Assembly: GCA_947169265.1 (NCBI GenBank)
Contig: CAMVPC010000002.1
Span: 57,552 to 121,551, forward strand
From: an uncultured Prevotellaceae bacterium
GTDB lineage: Bacteria > Bacteroidota > Bacteroidia > Bacteroidales > Muribaculaceae
Reading direction: 5' to 3'
DNA length: 64,000 nt
Part shown: piece by piece, positions 27,312-36,634 of the stretch
Numbering within the stretch: the stretch's first letter is position 1
How the letters are laid out: every line of letters starts with the position of its first letter
Program-made: the position numbers and the translations under genes
Notes under the pieces: model-generated
The model's input: the letters and a program-made list of their open reading frames with translations, nothing else
Told to the model about the DNA's origin: nothing
The model's database searches: none

Positions 27312-28679
27312 CTATTCTATGAAATGTCGGCTAAAAACGACCTTAATTTTAGCTTTTTTTAGCAAAATTTTTGCGATTGAGGGTTTTGAGATGGCCGGAG
27401 CTATCTTTGTCACGGTGGTGGTGGCCGTCGAGTAGTAGTTAGCCTGGTTAGTGTAAGTGGTGATGTCGATGGGGGTGAGGGTGAAGAAAATATCCTCATC
27501 GGTCGCCACACCGTACTTGTTCTTGAGAATATCGAGAATGTAGTTGCGCATGCCGCTGAACGTGTAAGAACGGGTCACCGGGTCATAGGCGGCATAGAAC
27601 GAGTCCTTGTTGTTGGTGAGCGTGTCGGCCTCGAAGAAAGCGTCCTTTTTGGCGGTCTTGACCAGTAACAGGTGGGACGGTGGCGCCACACCCCATTTGT
27701 TGGGGACTTCCTCGATGGGCAACGTGAGCTCCAAGTCGTTGACCACGGCGAGGCCCGAACTTGTCTTGGCGCGGTACATGTCGATGATTTCCTGGATGGG
27801 GAAGCGCATGCTGGTCTCGAGTCCGGCCGGACCCATGACGAGCGCCTCACCGTTGTCGATCATCTGTTGCACGGCGGGGTCAAGGGTGAGCTTGATGTTG
27901 TTGTTATACACCACCTCGGGCGTGGCGGTCATGTAGACCTGGGTGAGTGTGGTGTCGCTCTTTTCGGTGGTGTGGTAGAACACCTCGAACTGCGTTGTCA
28001 TGAAGTTCATCACGTGGCCTTGGCCGTAAGTGTTGGTCAGGTAGAGGCCCGGGAAGAATTGCGCGAACGTGCTGGGCTTGTCGAAGGTCGACGGGTTCTC
28101 CTTATACTCGGTGAATATCGCCCGCGCCATCTCTTTGGGCAACGGCAACACGACACGCCTGAACGACTGCTTTTGCACCGTGTCGCTCTGTTGCAGGGCC
28201 GTGGCGCTGTAAGTGGCCGAACCCAGAGGCTCCGACGGGTCATAGTAGCCCGTAGGGTCGAAGTCGCTGTAGATGGGGTTGGGCAGTTGCTTGGTCAGGC
28301 CATAGGCCGTCATCCTCATCGGCACGATGGAATCGCCGGTGAAGTCGCCCGCAGTGATATACATCGACAGCTGGCACGAGTCGATGGTCTCGGCCGTGAC
28401 ATTGTTGTCATCGAGCTTGATCGAGGGGATGAACTGGGTTACCACATCGCTCGTGAGCGTACCGTAGCCCGGCGAGTTGACGATACCAATGAGCTGCTTG
28501 CTGCTGCGAGAGCGCAAGTGATGATTGGCGATAGTGCTGCCCGTGATGGTGAACGAGGTGGAGTCCTCGATGATGGCGGTCCGGTTATCGGCGAGCGTCG
28601 AGCCTATGTTCTCGTCGATACATGAGGCCGTCGCCAGCAACATGGCGCAAGCCGCCATGACGATGAAATGATTGCGCAT
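27312..28679 (-). CDS. DUF4270 family lipoprotein
   Basis: A 455-residue Bacteroidetes-specific surface or periplasmic lipoprotein. The signal peptide ends in the lipobox LLATASC (Cys at about 20). The mature protein starts with the DUF4270 pattern of beta strands (DSTSFTITGSTI, SPGYGTLTSDVVTQF) and continues as a long beta-rich domain. Function is unknown. It is 20 bases downstream of the starch synthase gene and probably co-transcribed; the same pairing is common in Bacteroidales (known context). The C terminus ends in an unusual basic stretch (AKILLKKAKIKVVFSRHF). Confidence 0.88.
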   Translation of the reverse strand: MRNHFIVMAACAMLLATASCIDENIGSTLADNRTAIIEDSTSFTITGSTIANHHLRSRSSKQLIGIVNSPGYGTLTSDVVTQFIPSIKLDDNNVTAETIDSCQLSMYITAGDFTGDSIVPMRMTAYGLTKQLPNPIYSDFDPTGYYDPSEPLGSATYSATALQQSDTVQKQSFRRVVLPLPKEMARAIFTEYKENPSTFDKPSTFAQFFPGLYLTNTYGQGHVMNFMTTQFEVFYHTTEKSDTTLTQVYMTATPEVVYNNNIKLTLDPAVQQMIDNGEALVMGPAGLETSMRFPIQEIIDMYRAKTSSGLAVVNDLELTLPIEEVPNKWGVAPPSHLLLVKTAKKDAFFEADTLTNNKDSFYAAYDPVTRSYTFSGMRNYILDILKNKYGVATDEDIFFTLTPIDITTYTNQANYYSTATTTVTKIAPAISKPSIAKILLKKAKIKVVFSRHFIE

Positions 28680-28699
28680 GAGAAATTCCTGAAAATTGT

Positions 28700-29515
28700 C
28701 TACAGCTTTTGGTAAAATTCAAGATAACGGTCGACGAGTGTCGCCACGTCGGCGGTCTCCTCGTAGGGTAGGAAGGGTAGTTTCGACTTCTTTACCAGCG
28801 CGAGGACTTCGGGGCTCAAGTCGGGCGTGCATTGCACCACGGCGTCGCTGTGGTCAAGGGCCAACTTTGTCAACGCCAGGGCGTCGGCCTGCTTGCCGGC
28901 GATGGGCTTGAGATACTTGTCGCTGATGCCGTCCTGCGCGAGTTTCTCGGCCAGACGGGCGTCGAGGGGTTGCGGAAATTCGTCGCCATGCAGGGCGTAA
29001 ACCACGCGCGTGTCGCTGAACGACGGGTCGTCGCCATAGAACTTCTTGATATACAACGGAGCCAGCGCGGTAATCAGCCCGCTACACTGGATGATGGGGG
29101 GCATCCAGCGCAGTTTCTTCACCGTCTCGAGCACGCCGCGCACATAGAAGATGCTGCGCTCGTCGTTGTCGTCGGGACTCGACTCGGTCTCGAGCGACTT
29201 GGTGACCAGCTTCTCAAAATAATCCTCATTATATATAAAATAGACTTGCAGGCGCGAGGGCTGCAACGTGGCTACCTTGATGATGAGCGGATGGTCGGTG
29301 TCGTCGATAATCAAATTCATGCCCGACAGGCGTATCACCTCGTGCAACTGATTGCGACGCTCGTTAATGGCACCATACTTGGGTGAGAATGTGCGCACCT
29401 CGATGCCTTTTTCCTGCACCCCTTGCGCCAGCTCGCGCGTGAACACCGACATCGGTGTCTCGGGCAAGTAGGGCGCTATCTCCTGGGTGATGAACAGTAC
29501 TTTGTTTAGGTCCAT
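28700..29515 (-). CDS. Short glycogen/starch synthase (GT5 catalytic-domain only)
   Basis: A 271-residue protein matching the N-terminal half of GT5 glycogen synthases (VLFITQEIAPYLPETPMSVFTRELAQG; YFIYNEDYF; HGDEFPQPLDARLA). The full enzyme has about 480-550 residues; the C-terminal nucleotide-sugar-binding half is absent. Short versions like this are standard in Bacteroidales next to DUF4270 genes, so it is not a local truncation. Whether it makes glucan is not established. Two -7 boxes on the minus strand (29542-29549 TATCTTTG, 29523-29530 TAATTTTG) lie upstream. Confidence 0.8.
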   Translation of the reverse strand: MDLNKVLFITQEIAPYLPETPMSVFTRELAQGVQEKGIEVRTFSPKYGAINERRNQLHEVIRLSGMNLIIDDTDHPLIIKVATLQPSRLQVYFIYNEDYFEKLVTKSLETESSPDDNDERSIFYVRGVLETVKKLRWMPPIIQCSGLITALAPLYIKKFYGDDPSFSDTRVVYALHGDEFPQPLDARLAEKLAQDGISDKYLKPIAGKQADALALTKLALDHSDAVVQCTPDLSPEVLALVKKSKLPFLPYEETADVATLVDRYLEFYQKL

Positions 29516-29711
29516 ATTACACCAAAATTATAATTTTTATGCAAAGATAGCGCTTTTTTTGCAAACTCGCTAAAAAACGGCCGACGCCCACGCCGTTTTT
29601 AACTTAAATTATCACAAGCACCTACACCCTCTTACCTTGTTGAATAGCTGAGAATGCGCATCGTTGTGTTCTTCTTTCTATAATGAAAATGCCGATTGGG
29701 CTGAAATGAAA

Positions 29712-29744
29712 AGGAGGGGAGAACGTAGGTCCATTCCCCCTCCT
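29712..29744 (-). terminator. Terminator of the LRR/dockerin gene
   Basis: AGGAGGGG (29712-29719) pairs with CCCCTCCT (29737-29744), 33 bases beyond the stop. On the minus strand the stem is followed by TTTTCATTTC. Confidence 0.65.
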
Positions 29745-29776
29745 CTCTCTTATGTTTCTTGGGCGCTTCAGGCCGC

Positions 29777-31051
29777 TTACTCGTTGAGAATGATGTCGTA
29801 GAGCCTGGTCACGTCGGCGCCGCTGACGACGTTGTCGCCGTTCACGTCGGCGGGCTGGCGATTCTCGACCACGGGCAGCGACGACTTGTGCACATGATAT
29901 ACCTTGTGGGAGCCATCACCGGAGGGAATCAGGTAACGGTTCTGCCCCAGCACCAGCATTCTCGCGCCGCTCGAGGTGAAAGGCAGCGTGAGCAAGTATT
30001 CGCCGTCCTCGTTATAGACCTTGTGGGTGTAGTTGTTTGACCCATTTTTGAAGCTGATGATAACCTCATATTTGTCGTCGTCGTTGAAGAAGGCTTGTGT
30101 CATGATGACACTGTAGTCGGCCATCGGGTACATTATAAAATTATTCGCCACTTTAGCGCTATTGTTACCGGTGTTGATGGTGAACGTTTTCTTGGGCGTG
30201 AACTCGCCCTCGTTGTAAACGGTGAACGTGAAGTTGCCGTTATTGTTCGTGTAATCGACAACCTGCCACTTGTGGGCGCCAGAAACCAAACACATGCAGG
30301 TGGTTAGGAACATATCGCCCAGCTCGCCCACGGTGGGCAGTTCGTCGCCGGTGACCGTGCCGCCGGTCTCCATTGCCACGATGTTGGTGAAGTCCTTCCA
30401 CTGGTCGGCGGTGGTGTAAGCGTCGTAGTATTCCTTGGACACGCGCAGCTCGCATGACTCGACAGGGGCTCCGTAGAACACATTATTGGCCATTGTCACC
30501 TTCGTGGGATCGGCTTCGCTCGTGAGGGTCACCAGGCCCGTGCATTGATAGAAAATGTATTTACCAAGCGATGTGATGGAAGCGGGAATGGTGAAATTCT
30601 TCAGAGAAGTGCAACGAGAAAACGTGAATTCGTTGATTGCCGTGACCGACCAGGGGATAGTGATTTCCTCCAAGGTCGTGCATTTGCTGAACGCACTGCC
30701 GCCGATGGTGGTGACCGTCTCAGGAATCCGCACGTGTGTCATGCCCGTGCATTCGCTGAACGCATAGCTGCCGATGGTGGTGACCGTCTCAGGAATCCAC
30801 ACTTCGGTGATAGCCGTGCGGTTGCTGAAGCCAAGCTCCCCGATCGCTGTGACGCGGTAGGTGTTGCCGTTGTTGTACACCTCGCTGGGAATACTCAGGT
30901 AGCCGCTTGGCGGATTGTCGTAGTTTTGATAGATTGTGACTGTGTTGCCGTCCTCGTTGACCACGCAACGGAAATTGTCGTAAGTGAACTCGGTGGCATT
31001 GGCTGTGAGCGCGGCCGCCATAGCCACCAACAAGAGATAGAAATGTTTCAT
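29777..31051 (-). CDS. Secreted BspA-like leucine-rich repeat protein with C-terminal half-dockerin
   Basis: A 424-residue secreted protein. After a signal peptide (1-19), residues about 60-200 hold four or five LRR_5 units of about 23 residues (TAITEVWIPETVTTIGSYAF; TGMTHVRIPETVTTIGGSAF), the BspA type linked to adhesion and surface binding. A capping segment follows (CELRVSKEYYDAYTTADQW) and then a beta-rich domain (about 230-385). The C terminus is a single dockerin half (ADVNGDNVVSGADVTRLYDIILNE), with Asn in place of the usual Gly at the loop position and Arg in place of Ala before Leu-Tyr. A consensus promoter lies at 31108-31138. Confidence 0.87.
   Translation of the reverse strand: MKHFYLLLVAMAAALTANATEFTYDNFRCVVNEDGNTVTIYQNYDNPPSGYLSIPSEVYNNGNTYRVTAIGELGFSNRTAITEVWIPETVTTIGSYAFSECTGMTHVRIPETVTTIGGSAFSKCTTLEEITIPWSVTAINEFTFSRCTSLKNFTIPASITSLGKYIFYQCTGLVTLTSEADPTKVTMANNVFYGAPVESCELRVSKEYYDAYTTADQWKDFTNIVAMETGGTVTGDELPTVGELGDMFLTTCMCLVSGAHKWQVVDYTNNNGNFTFTVYNEGEFTPKKTFTINTGNNSAKVANNFIMYPMADYSVIMTQAFFNDDDKYEVIISFKNGSNNYTHKVYNEDGEYLLTLPFTSSGARMLVLGQNRYLIPSGDGSHKVYHVHKSSLPVVENRQPADVNGDNVVSGADVTRLYDIILNE
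30701..30798 (-). repeat. Near-identical LRR units (69-bp period)
   Basis: A 29-base segment at 30701-30729 recurs identically at 30770-30798. The 69-base period equals one 23-residue leucine-rich repeat, so the units arose by recent duplication and may vary in number. Confidence 0.85.
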
Positions 31052-31107
31052 TTTGATAAATTATAAGTTTATTTGGATTCAATTTGTAACGTTTCCTATA
31101 ATTGGCA

Positions 31108-31138
31108 CAAAATTACACTTTTTTTTTAAGACATCAAA
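31108..31138 (-). promoter_or_regulatory. Promoter of the LRR/dockerin gene
   Basis: On the minus strand: TTTG (31138-31135), a 19-base spacer, then TAATTTTG (31115-31108). The leader is about 52 bases. Confidence 0.78.
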
Positions 31139-31208
31139 AAAGCGGGCAGTTTTCGTTGCCGGCGAATGAAATAGGCGCTGATTATTTTTACCATTGCGAA
31201 GAATTTGT

Positions 31209-31216
31209 TACCTTTG
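31209..31216 (+). promoter_or_regulatory. -7 box of the AAA-ATPase/nuclease gene
   Basis: TACCTTTG, with a TTTT (31185-31188) 20 bases upstream as a weak -33 element. The leader is about 28 bases. Confidence 0.55.
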
Positions 31217-31249
31217 TGACCAAGAAAAACGATTAAATACTTTTCAACT

Positions 31250-32818
31250 ATGGCACGACGTCGTTTTCCTGTGGGTGTGCAGGACTTTGAGAAAATAAGA
31301 ACAGATGGCTTTGTCTATGTCGACAAGACCGGGTATATCTTTGACCTTGCCAACAACTATGGCGACGCGATGTTCCTGAGCCGTCCGCGACGCTTCGGCA
31401 AGTCGCTGTTATGCTCCACACTGAAATACTATTTTCAGGGACGCAAGGACCTCTTCGAGGGTCTCGCTATCGCCAACCTTGAGAAAGACTGGGTGGAATA
31501 CCCCGTGTTCCACTTCGACATGTCGCGCTGCAAGAGTGATGACCCCCATTATGTGGATGTTTCACTCAATTCGTTGCTGGCCGATTTCGAGAAGAAGTAC
31601 GAATTGAACAATGAAGGATTGTCGTTCGGTGGCAGGTTGGAGAAACTCATCATCACGGCGCACGAGCGCACGGGGCATCGCGCGGTGCTGATTTTTGACG
31701 AGTACGACTCGCCGGTGCTCAACGTCATTGACGAGCCTGAAAAACTCAAGGCCATCCGCTCCATCTACAACTCGTTTTACGGCCCGGTCAAGAGTATGGC
31801 CGAGCACCTGCGTTTCGTGTTCCTCACGGGCATCACCAAGTTCTCGCAAATGTCGATTTTCTCGACCATCAACAACCTCTCGAACATCTCGATGGACGAG
31901 ACGTGGGAAGGCCTGTGCGGCATCACCGCCACCGAATTGGAGCGCGATTTCAAGGACGATATCGCCACGCTGGCGGTGAAATATAAACTCACGCCCGACG
32001 AAATGCTCGCGCGTCTGCGTGAGCGTTACGACGGTTATCACTTCGGCCCCGGGATGGTCGATGTGTACAACCCGTTCAGCATCGTCAACACGTTCTCGCG
32101 GATAAAACTCGACGACTACTGGTTCTCGAGCGCGACACCCTCGGCACTCATCAAGATACTGAACAAATACAACTTCAAAATCACCGATATCGAGCGCAAA
32201 AACGTCTATGCCTCATCGTTCGACCAACCGTTCGACAACATGGCCAGCGCCATACCCATTTTGTATCAGAGCGGCTACCTGACCATCAAGGACTATGATT
32301 TTGACCTCGACCTCTACACCGTGGGCATCCCCAACGGCGAGGTGTACTCAGGTCTCTACAACACGTTGATGCCGGTTTACCTGAACGACTCGGACGACGA
32401 TAACACCTCGTTGCTCATGGCCGTGCAGCGCGCCATGCGCGACGACGACATCGACGCGGCACTCACCGCCGTGCAAAGCTACCTCTCGGCGCTGCCCTAC
32501 GATCTGGGCGTGAAGACCGAACTCGACTTCGAGGCCATCCTCAAGGTGCTCTTCGACTGCGTGGGCATCAAGACCGATGTGGAGGTGCGCAACGCGCGCG
32601 GCCGCTGCGACGTGGTGATGCGCAACCGCGCCACCATCTATGTGCTCGAGCTCAAAATCGACGGCGCTGCCACCGTCGACGACGCCCTGGCCCAAATTGA
32701 CGAGAAGAACTACCTGATTCCCTACTGGAGCGACCCGCGCCGCAAAGTCAAGGTGGGCGTCGTCGTCGATCCCGAGGCTCGCACCATCAAGGAGTGGAAA
32801 GCGGTGTCCGCCGAGTAA
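31250..32818 (+). CDS. AAA-ATPase-like / PD-(D/E)XK nuclease family protein (DUF1703 type)
   Basis: A 522-residue cytoplasmic protein. The N-terminal AAA-ATPase-like domain (about 5-290) starts with FPVGVQDFEKIRTDGFVYVDKT and carries the P-loop variant RPRRFGKSLL and a Walker-B-like VLIFDEYDSPV. The C-terminal PD-(D/E)XK nuclease superfamily 9 domain (about 395-520) shows the core Asp in RGRCDVVM and the E-x-K in YVLELKIDG. Such proteins occur in many copies per genome in Bacteroidetes and are suspected mobile or defence-related elements, but no function is proven. It is followed after 13 bases by the SDR gene, probably on one transcript. Confidence 0.92.
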   Translation: MARRRFPVGVQDFEKIRTDGFVYVDKTGYIFDLANNYGDAMFLSRPRRFGKSLLCSTLKYYFQGRKDLFEGLAIANLEKDWVEYPVFHFDMSRCKSDDPHYVDVSLNSLLADFEKKYELNNEGLSFGGRLEKLIITAHERTGHRAVLIFDEYDSPVLNVIDEPEKLKAIRSIYNSFYGPVKSMAEHLRFVFLTGITKFSQMSIFSTINNLSNISMDETWEGLCGITATELERDFKDDIATLAVKYKLTPDEMLARLRERYDGYHFGPGMVDVYNPFSIVNTFSRIKLDDYWFSSATPSALIKILNKYNFKITDIERKNVYASSFDQPFDNMASAIPILYQSGYLTIKDYDFDLDLYTVGIPNGEVYSGLYNTLMPVYLNDSDDDNTSLLMAVQRAMRDDDIDAALTAVQSYLSALPYDLGVKTELDFEAILKVLFDCVGIKTDVEVRNARGRCDVVMRNRATIYVLELKIDGAATVDDALAQIDEKNYLIPYWSDPRRKVKVGVVVDPEARTIKEWKAVSAE

Positions 32819-32831
32819 GCGCGAAACAACT

Positions 32832-33593
32832 ATGCGTAACACTACTAAGCGGGCAATTGTCATGGGGGCCACTTCGGGGATAGGTCTCGAGGTGGTGCGT
32901 GAGTTGGCACGACAAGGATGGCTGGTGGGCATCGCCGGCCGGCGCGATGACGTGTTGCGCCAAATCCAAGCGCAGGAACCGCAAGTCATAGCCACACGGC
33001 ATATTGATGTCACCGATGACGACGCTCCGGCACGGTTGTTGCAACTTATCGACGCGATGGGCGGCATTGACCTTTACTTCCATAGTTCGGGCATCGGCTA
33101 CCAGAATACCGCGCTCGAAATTGATAAGGAACTTGCCACCATCGAGACTAACGCACTGGGATTCACACGCATGATCGATACTGTGTTTCATTACCTGGAA
33201 CAACGGCCCGAGCACGAGGGTCACATCGCCGTCATCAGCAGTATCGCGCGCACTAAGGGCCTGGGCGCCGCACCTGCCTATTCGGCCACAAAGCGTTTTG
33301 TGAGCCACTATATGGAATGTTTGTCGCAACTATGCCACATTCGCCATCTCAGCCACATTCGCCTGCACGATATAAGGCCCGGCTTCGTGCGCACGCCACT
33401 CATCGCCGACGGCAATCATTATCCCCTGCAGCTCGACCCGCGGCGGGTGGCACGCAGCATCGTGCGTGGCATAAACCGTCGGCGCGCGGTGATTACCGTT
33501 GACTGGCGTTACCGCCTGTTGGTAGCCGGCTGGCGGCTCATTCCCCGCTGGCTGTGGGTGCGCTTGCCCATCAGCACACAGCCCACAAAATAA
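32832..33593 (+). CDS. Short-chain dehydrogenase/reductase
   Basis: A 253-residue NAD(P)-dependent oxidoreductase of the classical SDR type. The cofactor motif is GATSGIG (about 13-19), the catalytic serine lies in VISSIARTKG, and the Tyr/Lys pair in AYSATKRF. The C terminus is basic and hydrophobic (DWRYRLLVAGWRLIPRWLWVRL), suggesting peripheral membrane attachment. The substrate is unknown. Position after the AAA/nuclease gene does not indicate a pathway. Confidence 0.88.
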   Translation: MRNTTKRAIVMGATSGIGLEVVRELARQGWLVGIAGRRDDVLRQIQAQEPQVIATRHIDVTDDDAPARLLQLIDAMGGIDLYFHSSGIGYQNTALEIDKELATIETNALGFTRMIDTVFHYLEQRPEHEGHIAVISSIARTKGLGAAPAYSATKRFVSHYMECLSQLCHIRHLSHIRLHDIRPGFVRTPLIADGNHYPLQLDPRRVARSIVRGINRRRAVITVDWRYRLLVAGWRLIPRWLWVRLPISTQPTK

Positions 33594-33725
33594 GGTGGTG
33601 CCTTCGATTTGTTAAATTCGCGGATTAGTGATAAAAAATGGCCGAAATGTGTGGCCGTTATATTTTTTTTTGTAAATTTGCCGCACAATAGATATATGTT
33701 TTACATTTTTAACCTTTTCCGTAAT

Positions 33726-34340
33726 ATGAAAAAATCGATTATCGCAGTTTTGGCTGCTGGAGCATTACTTTTTTCGAGCTGTATCCCCGGAGTGAGCAAC
33801 ACCACCAACACCGCCTCGAGCGGTGGCTTGTTGAGCGGCATCCTGGGTAGCGTGCTGGGTAATATGCTGGGCCTCGGCTTCAAGTCGTCGGACCTGCAAG
33901 GTAACTGGAACTACAACGCGCCCAGCGCGGCATTCACCAGCGAGCAGACCCTGGCACGTGCCGGTGGCGCCGCCGCTGTCAACAGCATGGCCTCGTCGCT
34001 CACCTCGTCTTACAACAGCATGGGTATCAACAAGAAGAATACGTCGTTCAGCTTTGGCGCCAACAACCAGTTCAGTGCCCAAGTGAATGGTATTCCCTTC
34101 AATGGTACCTACACCTATAATGAGAAGACAGGCGAAATCGCCCTCAAGAGCGGCGTCCAGACCCTCAAGGGCAACGTGACTAAGACCGCTAAGGGTATCG
34201 GCTTGATGTTTGACGCCAACCAAATGGCCACGATGCTGCAGAACGTGGGACGCGTGAGCAACACCACCGCTGTCGAGGCTGTGAAAAAGTTGGCCACAAG
34301 CGCTAATGGCGCCCGCGTGGGTTTTGAGCTTACCAAGTGA
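33726..34340 (+). CDS. DUF4923 family lipoprotein
   Basis: A 204-residue lipoprotein. The signal peptide MKKSIIAVLAAGALLFSSC ends in a lipobox (Cys about 19). A Gly/Leu-rich segment (GGLLSGILGSVLGNMLGLG) leads to the DUF4923 domain: LQGNWNYNAP, a helix with ARAGGAAAVNSMASS, beta strands with NQFSAQVNGIPFNGTYTY, and a terminal GARVGFELTK strand. Its function is unknown, and it probably sits in the outer membrane. Upstream in-frame ATGs at 33609 and 33696 are rejected: the first lies before the -7 box TAAATTTG (33673-33680) and the second would leave almost no leader and displace the signal peptide. Confidence 0.8.
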   Translation: MKKSIIAVLAAGALLFSSCIPGVSNTTNTASSGGLLSGILGSVLGNMLGLGFKSSDLQGNWNYNAPSAAFTSEQTLARAGGAAAVNSMASSLTSSYNSMGINKKNTSFSFGANNQFSAQVNGIPFNGTYTYNEKTGEIALKSGVQTLKGNVTKTAKGIGLMFDANQMATMLQNVGRVSNTTAVEAVKKLATSANGARVGFELTK

Positions 34341-34377
34341 TGACTTAGCGACTATCGCGTAATTTAATTTACAGAAT

Positions 34378-34414
34378 CGCCCTCGCGACCGCATGCGTGT
34401 CGCGGGGGCGTTTT
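34378..34414 (+). terminator. Terminator of the DUF4923 gene
   Basis: Twelve-base GC-rich arms (34378-34389 and 34399-34410, one G-T wobble) are followed by TTTT at 34411-34414. Confidence 0.85.
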
Positions 34415-34467
34415 GACAAAATTACAAAAAAGTGACCGAGAGAAGGCTTCGCGTGGCGAAAAAATGC

Positions 34468-34475
34468 TAATTTTG
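34468..34475 (+). promoter_or_regulatory. -7 box immediately before the LTA-synthase-like gene
   Basis: TAATTTTG ends only five bases before the GTG at 34481, so transcription should start at or next to that codon. There is no clear -33 element. Confidence 0.5.
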
Positions 34476-34480
34476 CAACC

Positions 34481-36466
34481 GTGAAACTCAACGAACGCAT
34501 AGAACGCTTGATGCGTGGGCCGTGGGCACCCCTGGTGGCCGCCGCCTGTAACCTATTGGTGGCCATGACCGTTTATAGCGTGTGCCGCCTTATCTATCTT
34601 GCCGAGAATTGGAATTACTATCGTGAAGGCCTTACCCTGAGCCACTGGTGGGCACTGATGAAAGGCGGCATGGTGTTTGACGCTTCGGCGGTGATGTATA
34701 CCTGCGCGCTCTATCTCGTGCTGGTGCTGTTGCCGCTGCACGTCAAGGAAAACGCGCGTTACTATCGTTGCTGCCGTTGGCTCTTTGTCGTGGTCAACGC
34801 TATTGCCGTGGTCATGAACCTTGCCGATAGCGTTTATTTCAAATACACATCGCGGCGCACAACGAGCACCGTCTTCGATGAGTTTGGCAACGAAAACAAC
34901 CTGGGCGCCATTTTCGGTACCGAGCTACTGAACCACTGGTATCTCGTCGTGGCCGCCGTGGCGCTTGTGGCGCTATTGTGGTGGTTGCACGTGATGCCTC
35001 GCACCACACGTCACTACCGCCCCCGCTGGCTCTACTATGTGGCGATGGGCGTGTCGCTGGTGGGCACGGTGCCCTTTGTGGTCGCCGGCATGCGTGGCGG
35101 CTTTGCCCACTCGGTGCGGCCCATCACGATGAGCAACGCAAACCAGTATGCCGACCGCCCCATCGAGGCGGCACTGGTGCTCAACACACCATTCTCGATG
35201 TTGCGCTCGATAGGCAAAAACGTGTTTGCCGACCCCCACTATTTTTCCACCGAGGCCGAGGCCATGCGATATTTCACCCCCGTCCATGAGCCCGACAGCG
35301 CAGCTGTGGGCACGCGTAAGAACGTCGTTGTGCTTATTGTGGAAAGTTTCGGCAAGGAATATACGGGCTTCTTCAACCAAGACCTCGACGACGGGCATTA
35401 TAGCGGCTATACGCCATTCCTCGATTCGCTCGCCGCGTGCTCACTCACGTTCAAGTACAGCTACGCAAACGGGCGCAAAAGCATCGACGCCATGCCCAGC
35501 GTCTTGTCGGGCATTCCCATGATTGAAGAGCCTTTCTTCCTCACCCCGGCCTCGATGAACGACCTCACAGGCATCGCCGGCGAGCTGGCCCATGATGGAT
35601 ATACCACCGCATTCTACCATGGGGCCAATAATGGCTCGATGGGATTTGAGGCCTTCGCCCGGGCCACCGGATTCGCGCGATACTACGGCCGCACCGAGTA
35701 TAATGATGACCCCACGACTGGCGGCGATAGCGACTACGACGGCACGTGGGCCGTGTGGGATGAGCCCTTCCTGCAATTCATGTCGCGCAGTTTAGGCACG
35801 CTCCACGAGCCGTTCATGGCCAGCGTGTTCACCGCCTCGAGCCACCATCCCTACAAGGTGCCCGACCAATACAAGGACTTATACCGCGACGAGGGAGGAC
35901 AACCCATCCACAAGTGTGTGCGTTACACCGACATGGCGCTGCGCCGTTTCTTCGCGTCGGCCAGCCGGCAACCGTGGTATCGCAACACGATATTTGTCAT
36001 TACCGCCGACCACACGGCGCTCACGAGTCACGACATCTACAAGACCGATTTGGGGCTTTATAGTGTGCCCATCATCTTCTATGCTCCCGACGGGTCGTTG
36101 CCGGCACGGGTGCGCGATGACGTGATTGCGCAACAGGCCGACATCATGCCCACGTTGCTCTCGATGTTGGGCTACAGGCGGCCGTTCATCGCTTTTGGCA
36201 AAGACCTCACGCGCGCTACGACCACCACATCGTGGGCAATGAACTTCAACAACGGCATTTACCAGTATTTGCGAGGTGACTGGATGATGCAGTTCGACGG
36301 GCAGCGCGTGAGCGCCATGTACCGCTTTAAGGACGACCCGTTGCTGCGTCAAAATCTCGCCGGCAAAAGCGCCGTGCAGGATACTATGGAACTCGAACTT
36401 AAGTCGATTATCCAGCAATATATGGTGCGCATGACGACTAACCGTCTTGTGATCAACCACCCATAG
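34481..36466 (+). CDS. LTA-synthase-family phosphoglycerol/phosphoethanolamine-type transferase
   Basis: A 661-residue membrane enzyme. Five hydrophobic helices occupy residues about 15-210; the periplasmic sulfatase-type domain covers about 280-620. Metal-ligand candidates are Glu in VVLIVESFGKEYTG and the Asp-His pair in FVITADHTALTS; the nucleophile is probably the Ser/Thr in NGRKSIDAMPSVLSG. The family transfers phosphoglycerol or similar head groups onto envelope glycans or lipids. Gram-negative Bacteroidetes lack lipoteichoic acid, so the acceptor is unknown. The first codon is GTG, next to a -7 box; it is either leaderless from 34481 or starts at the ATG at 34511. Confidence 0.88.
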   Translation: MKLNERIERLMRGPWAPLVAAACNLLVAMTVYSVCRLIYLAENWNYYREGLTLSHWWALMKGGMVFDASAVMYTCALYLVLVLLPLHVKENARYYRCCRWLFVVVNAIAVVMNLADSVYFKYTSRRTTSTVFDEFGNENNLGAIFGTELLNHWYLVVAAVALVALLWWLHVMPRTTRHYRPRWLYYVAMGVSLVGTVPFVVAGMRGGFAHSVRPITMSNANQYADRPIEAALVLNTPFSMLRSIGKNVFADPHYFSTEAEAMRYFTPVHEPDSAAVGTRKNVVVLIVESFGKEYTGFFNQDLDDGHYSGYTPFLDSLAACSLTFKYSYANGRKSIDAMPSVLSGIPMIEEPFFLTPASMNDLTGIAGELAHDGYTTAFYHGANNGSMGFEAFARATGFARYYGRTEYNDDPTTGGDSDYDGTWAVWDEPFLQFMSRSLGTLHEPFMASVFTASSHHPYKVPDQYKDLYRDEGGQPIHKCVRYTDMALRRFFASASRQPWYRNTIFVITADHTALTSHDIYKTDLGLYSVPIIFYAPDGSLPARVRDDVIAQQADIMPTLLSMLGYRRPFIAFGKDLTRATTTTSWAMNFNNGIYQYLRGDWMMQFDGQRVSAMYRFKDDPLLRQNLAGKSAVQDTMELELKSIIQQYMVRMTTNRLVINHP

Positions 36467-36542
36467 TCGCTATGATACGGCGCGTTAAGAGGCTGCGTCA
36501 ATTGTGCTCAAGCGATGTGACAAGAGAAAAAACCGAAAGGAT

Positions 36543-36573
36543 TTTGCGTTTTGCCAAGAAGTTGTTACCTTTG
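36543..36573 (+). promoter_or_regulatory. Promoter of the GldE-like gene
   Basis: TTTG at 36543-36546, a 19-base spacer, then TACCTTTG at 36566-36573. The leader is about 57 bases. Confidence 0.78.
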
Positions 36574-36634
36574 TGGCGATAAACGCACCTGCGGCATGTG
36601 CCGCTTGGGCTAAGTGTAACTAAAACAACGCATT

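Noticed and set aside
28700..29515. Starch synthase as a pseudogene because the C-terminal GT-B half is missing
   Set aside because: The same short form is standard next to DUF4270 genes in Bacteroidales, and the frame is intact.
29777..31051. Possible truncated dockerin because only one half-repeat is present
   Set aside because: The gene has an intact signal peptide, promoter and terminator; the single half also occurs in the amylase, so it looks like a normal variant.
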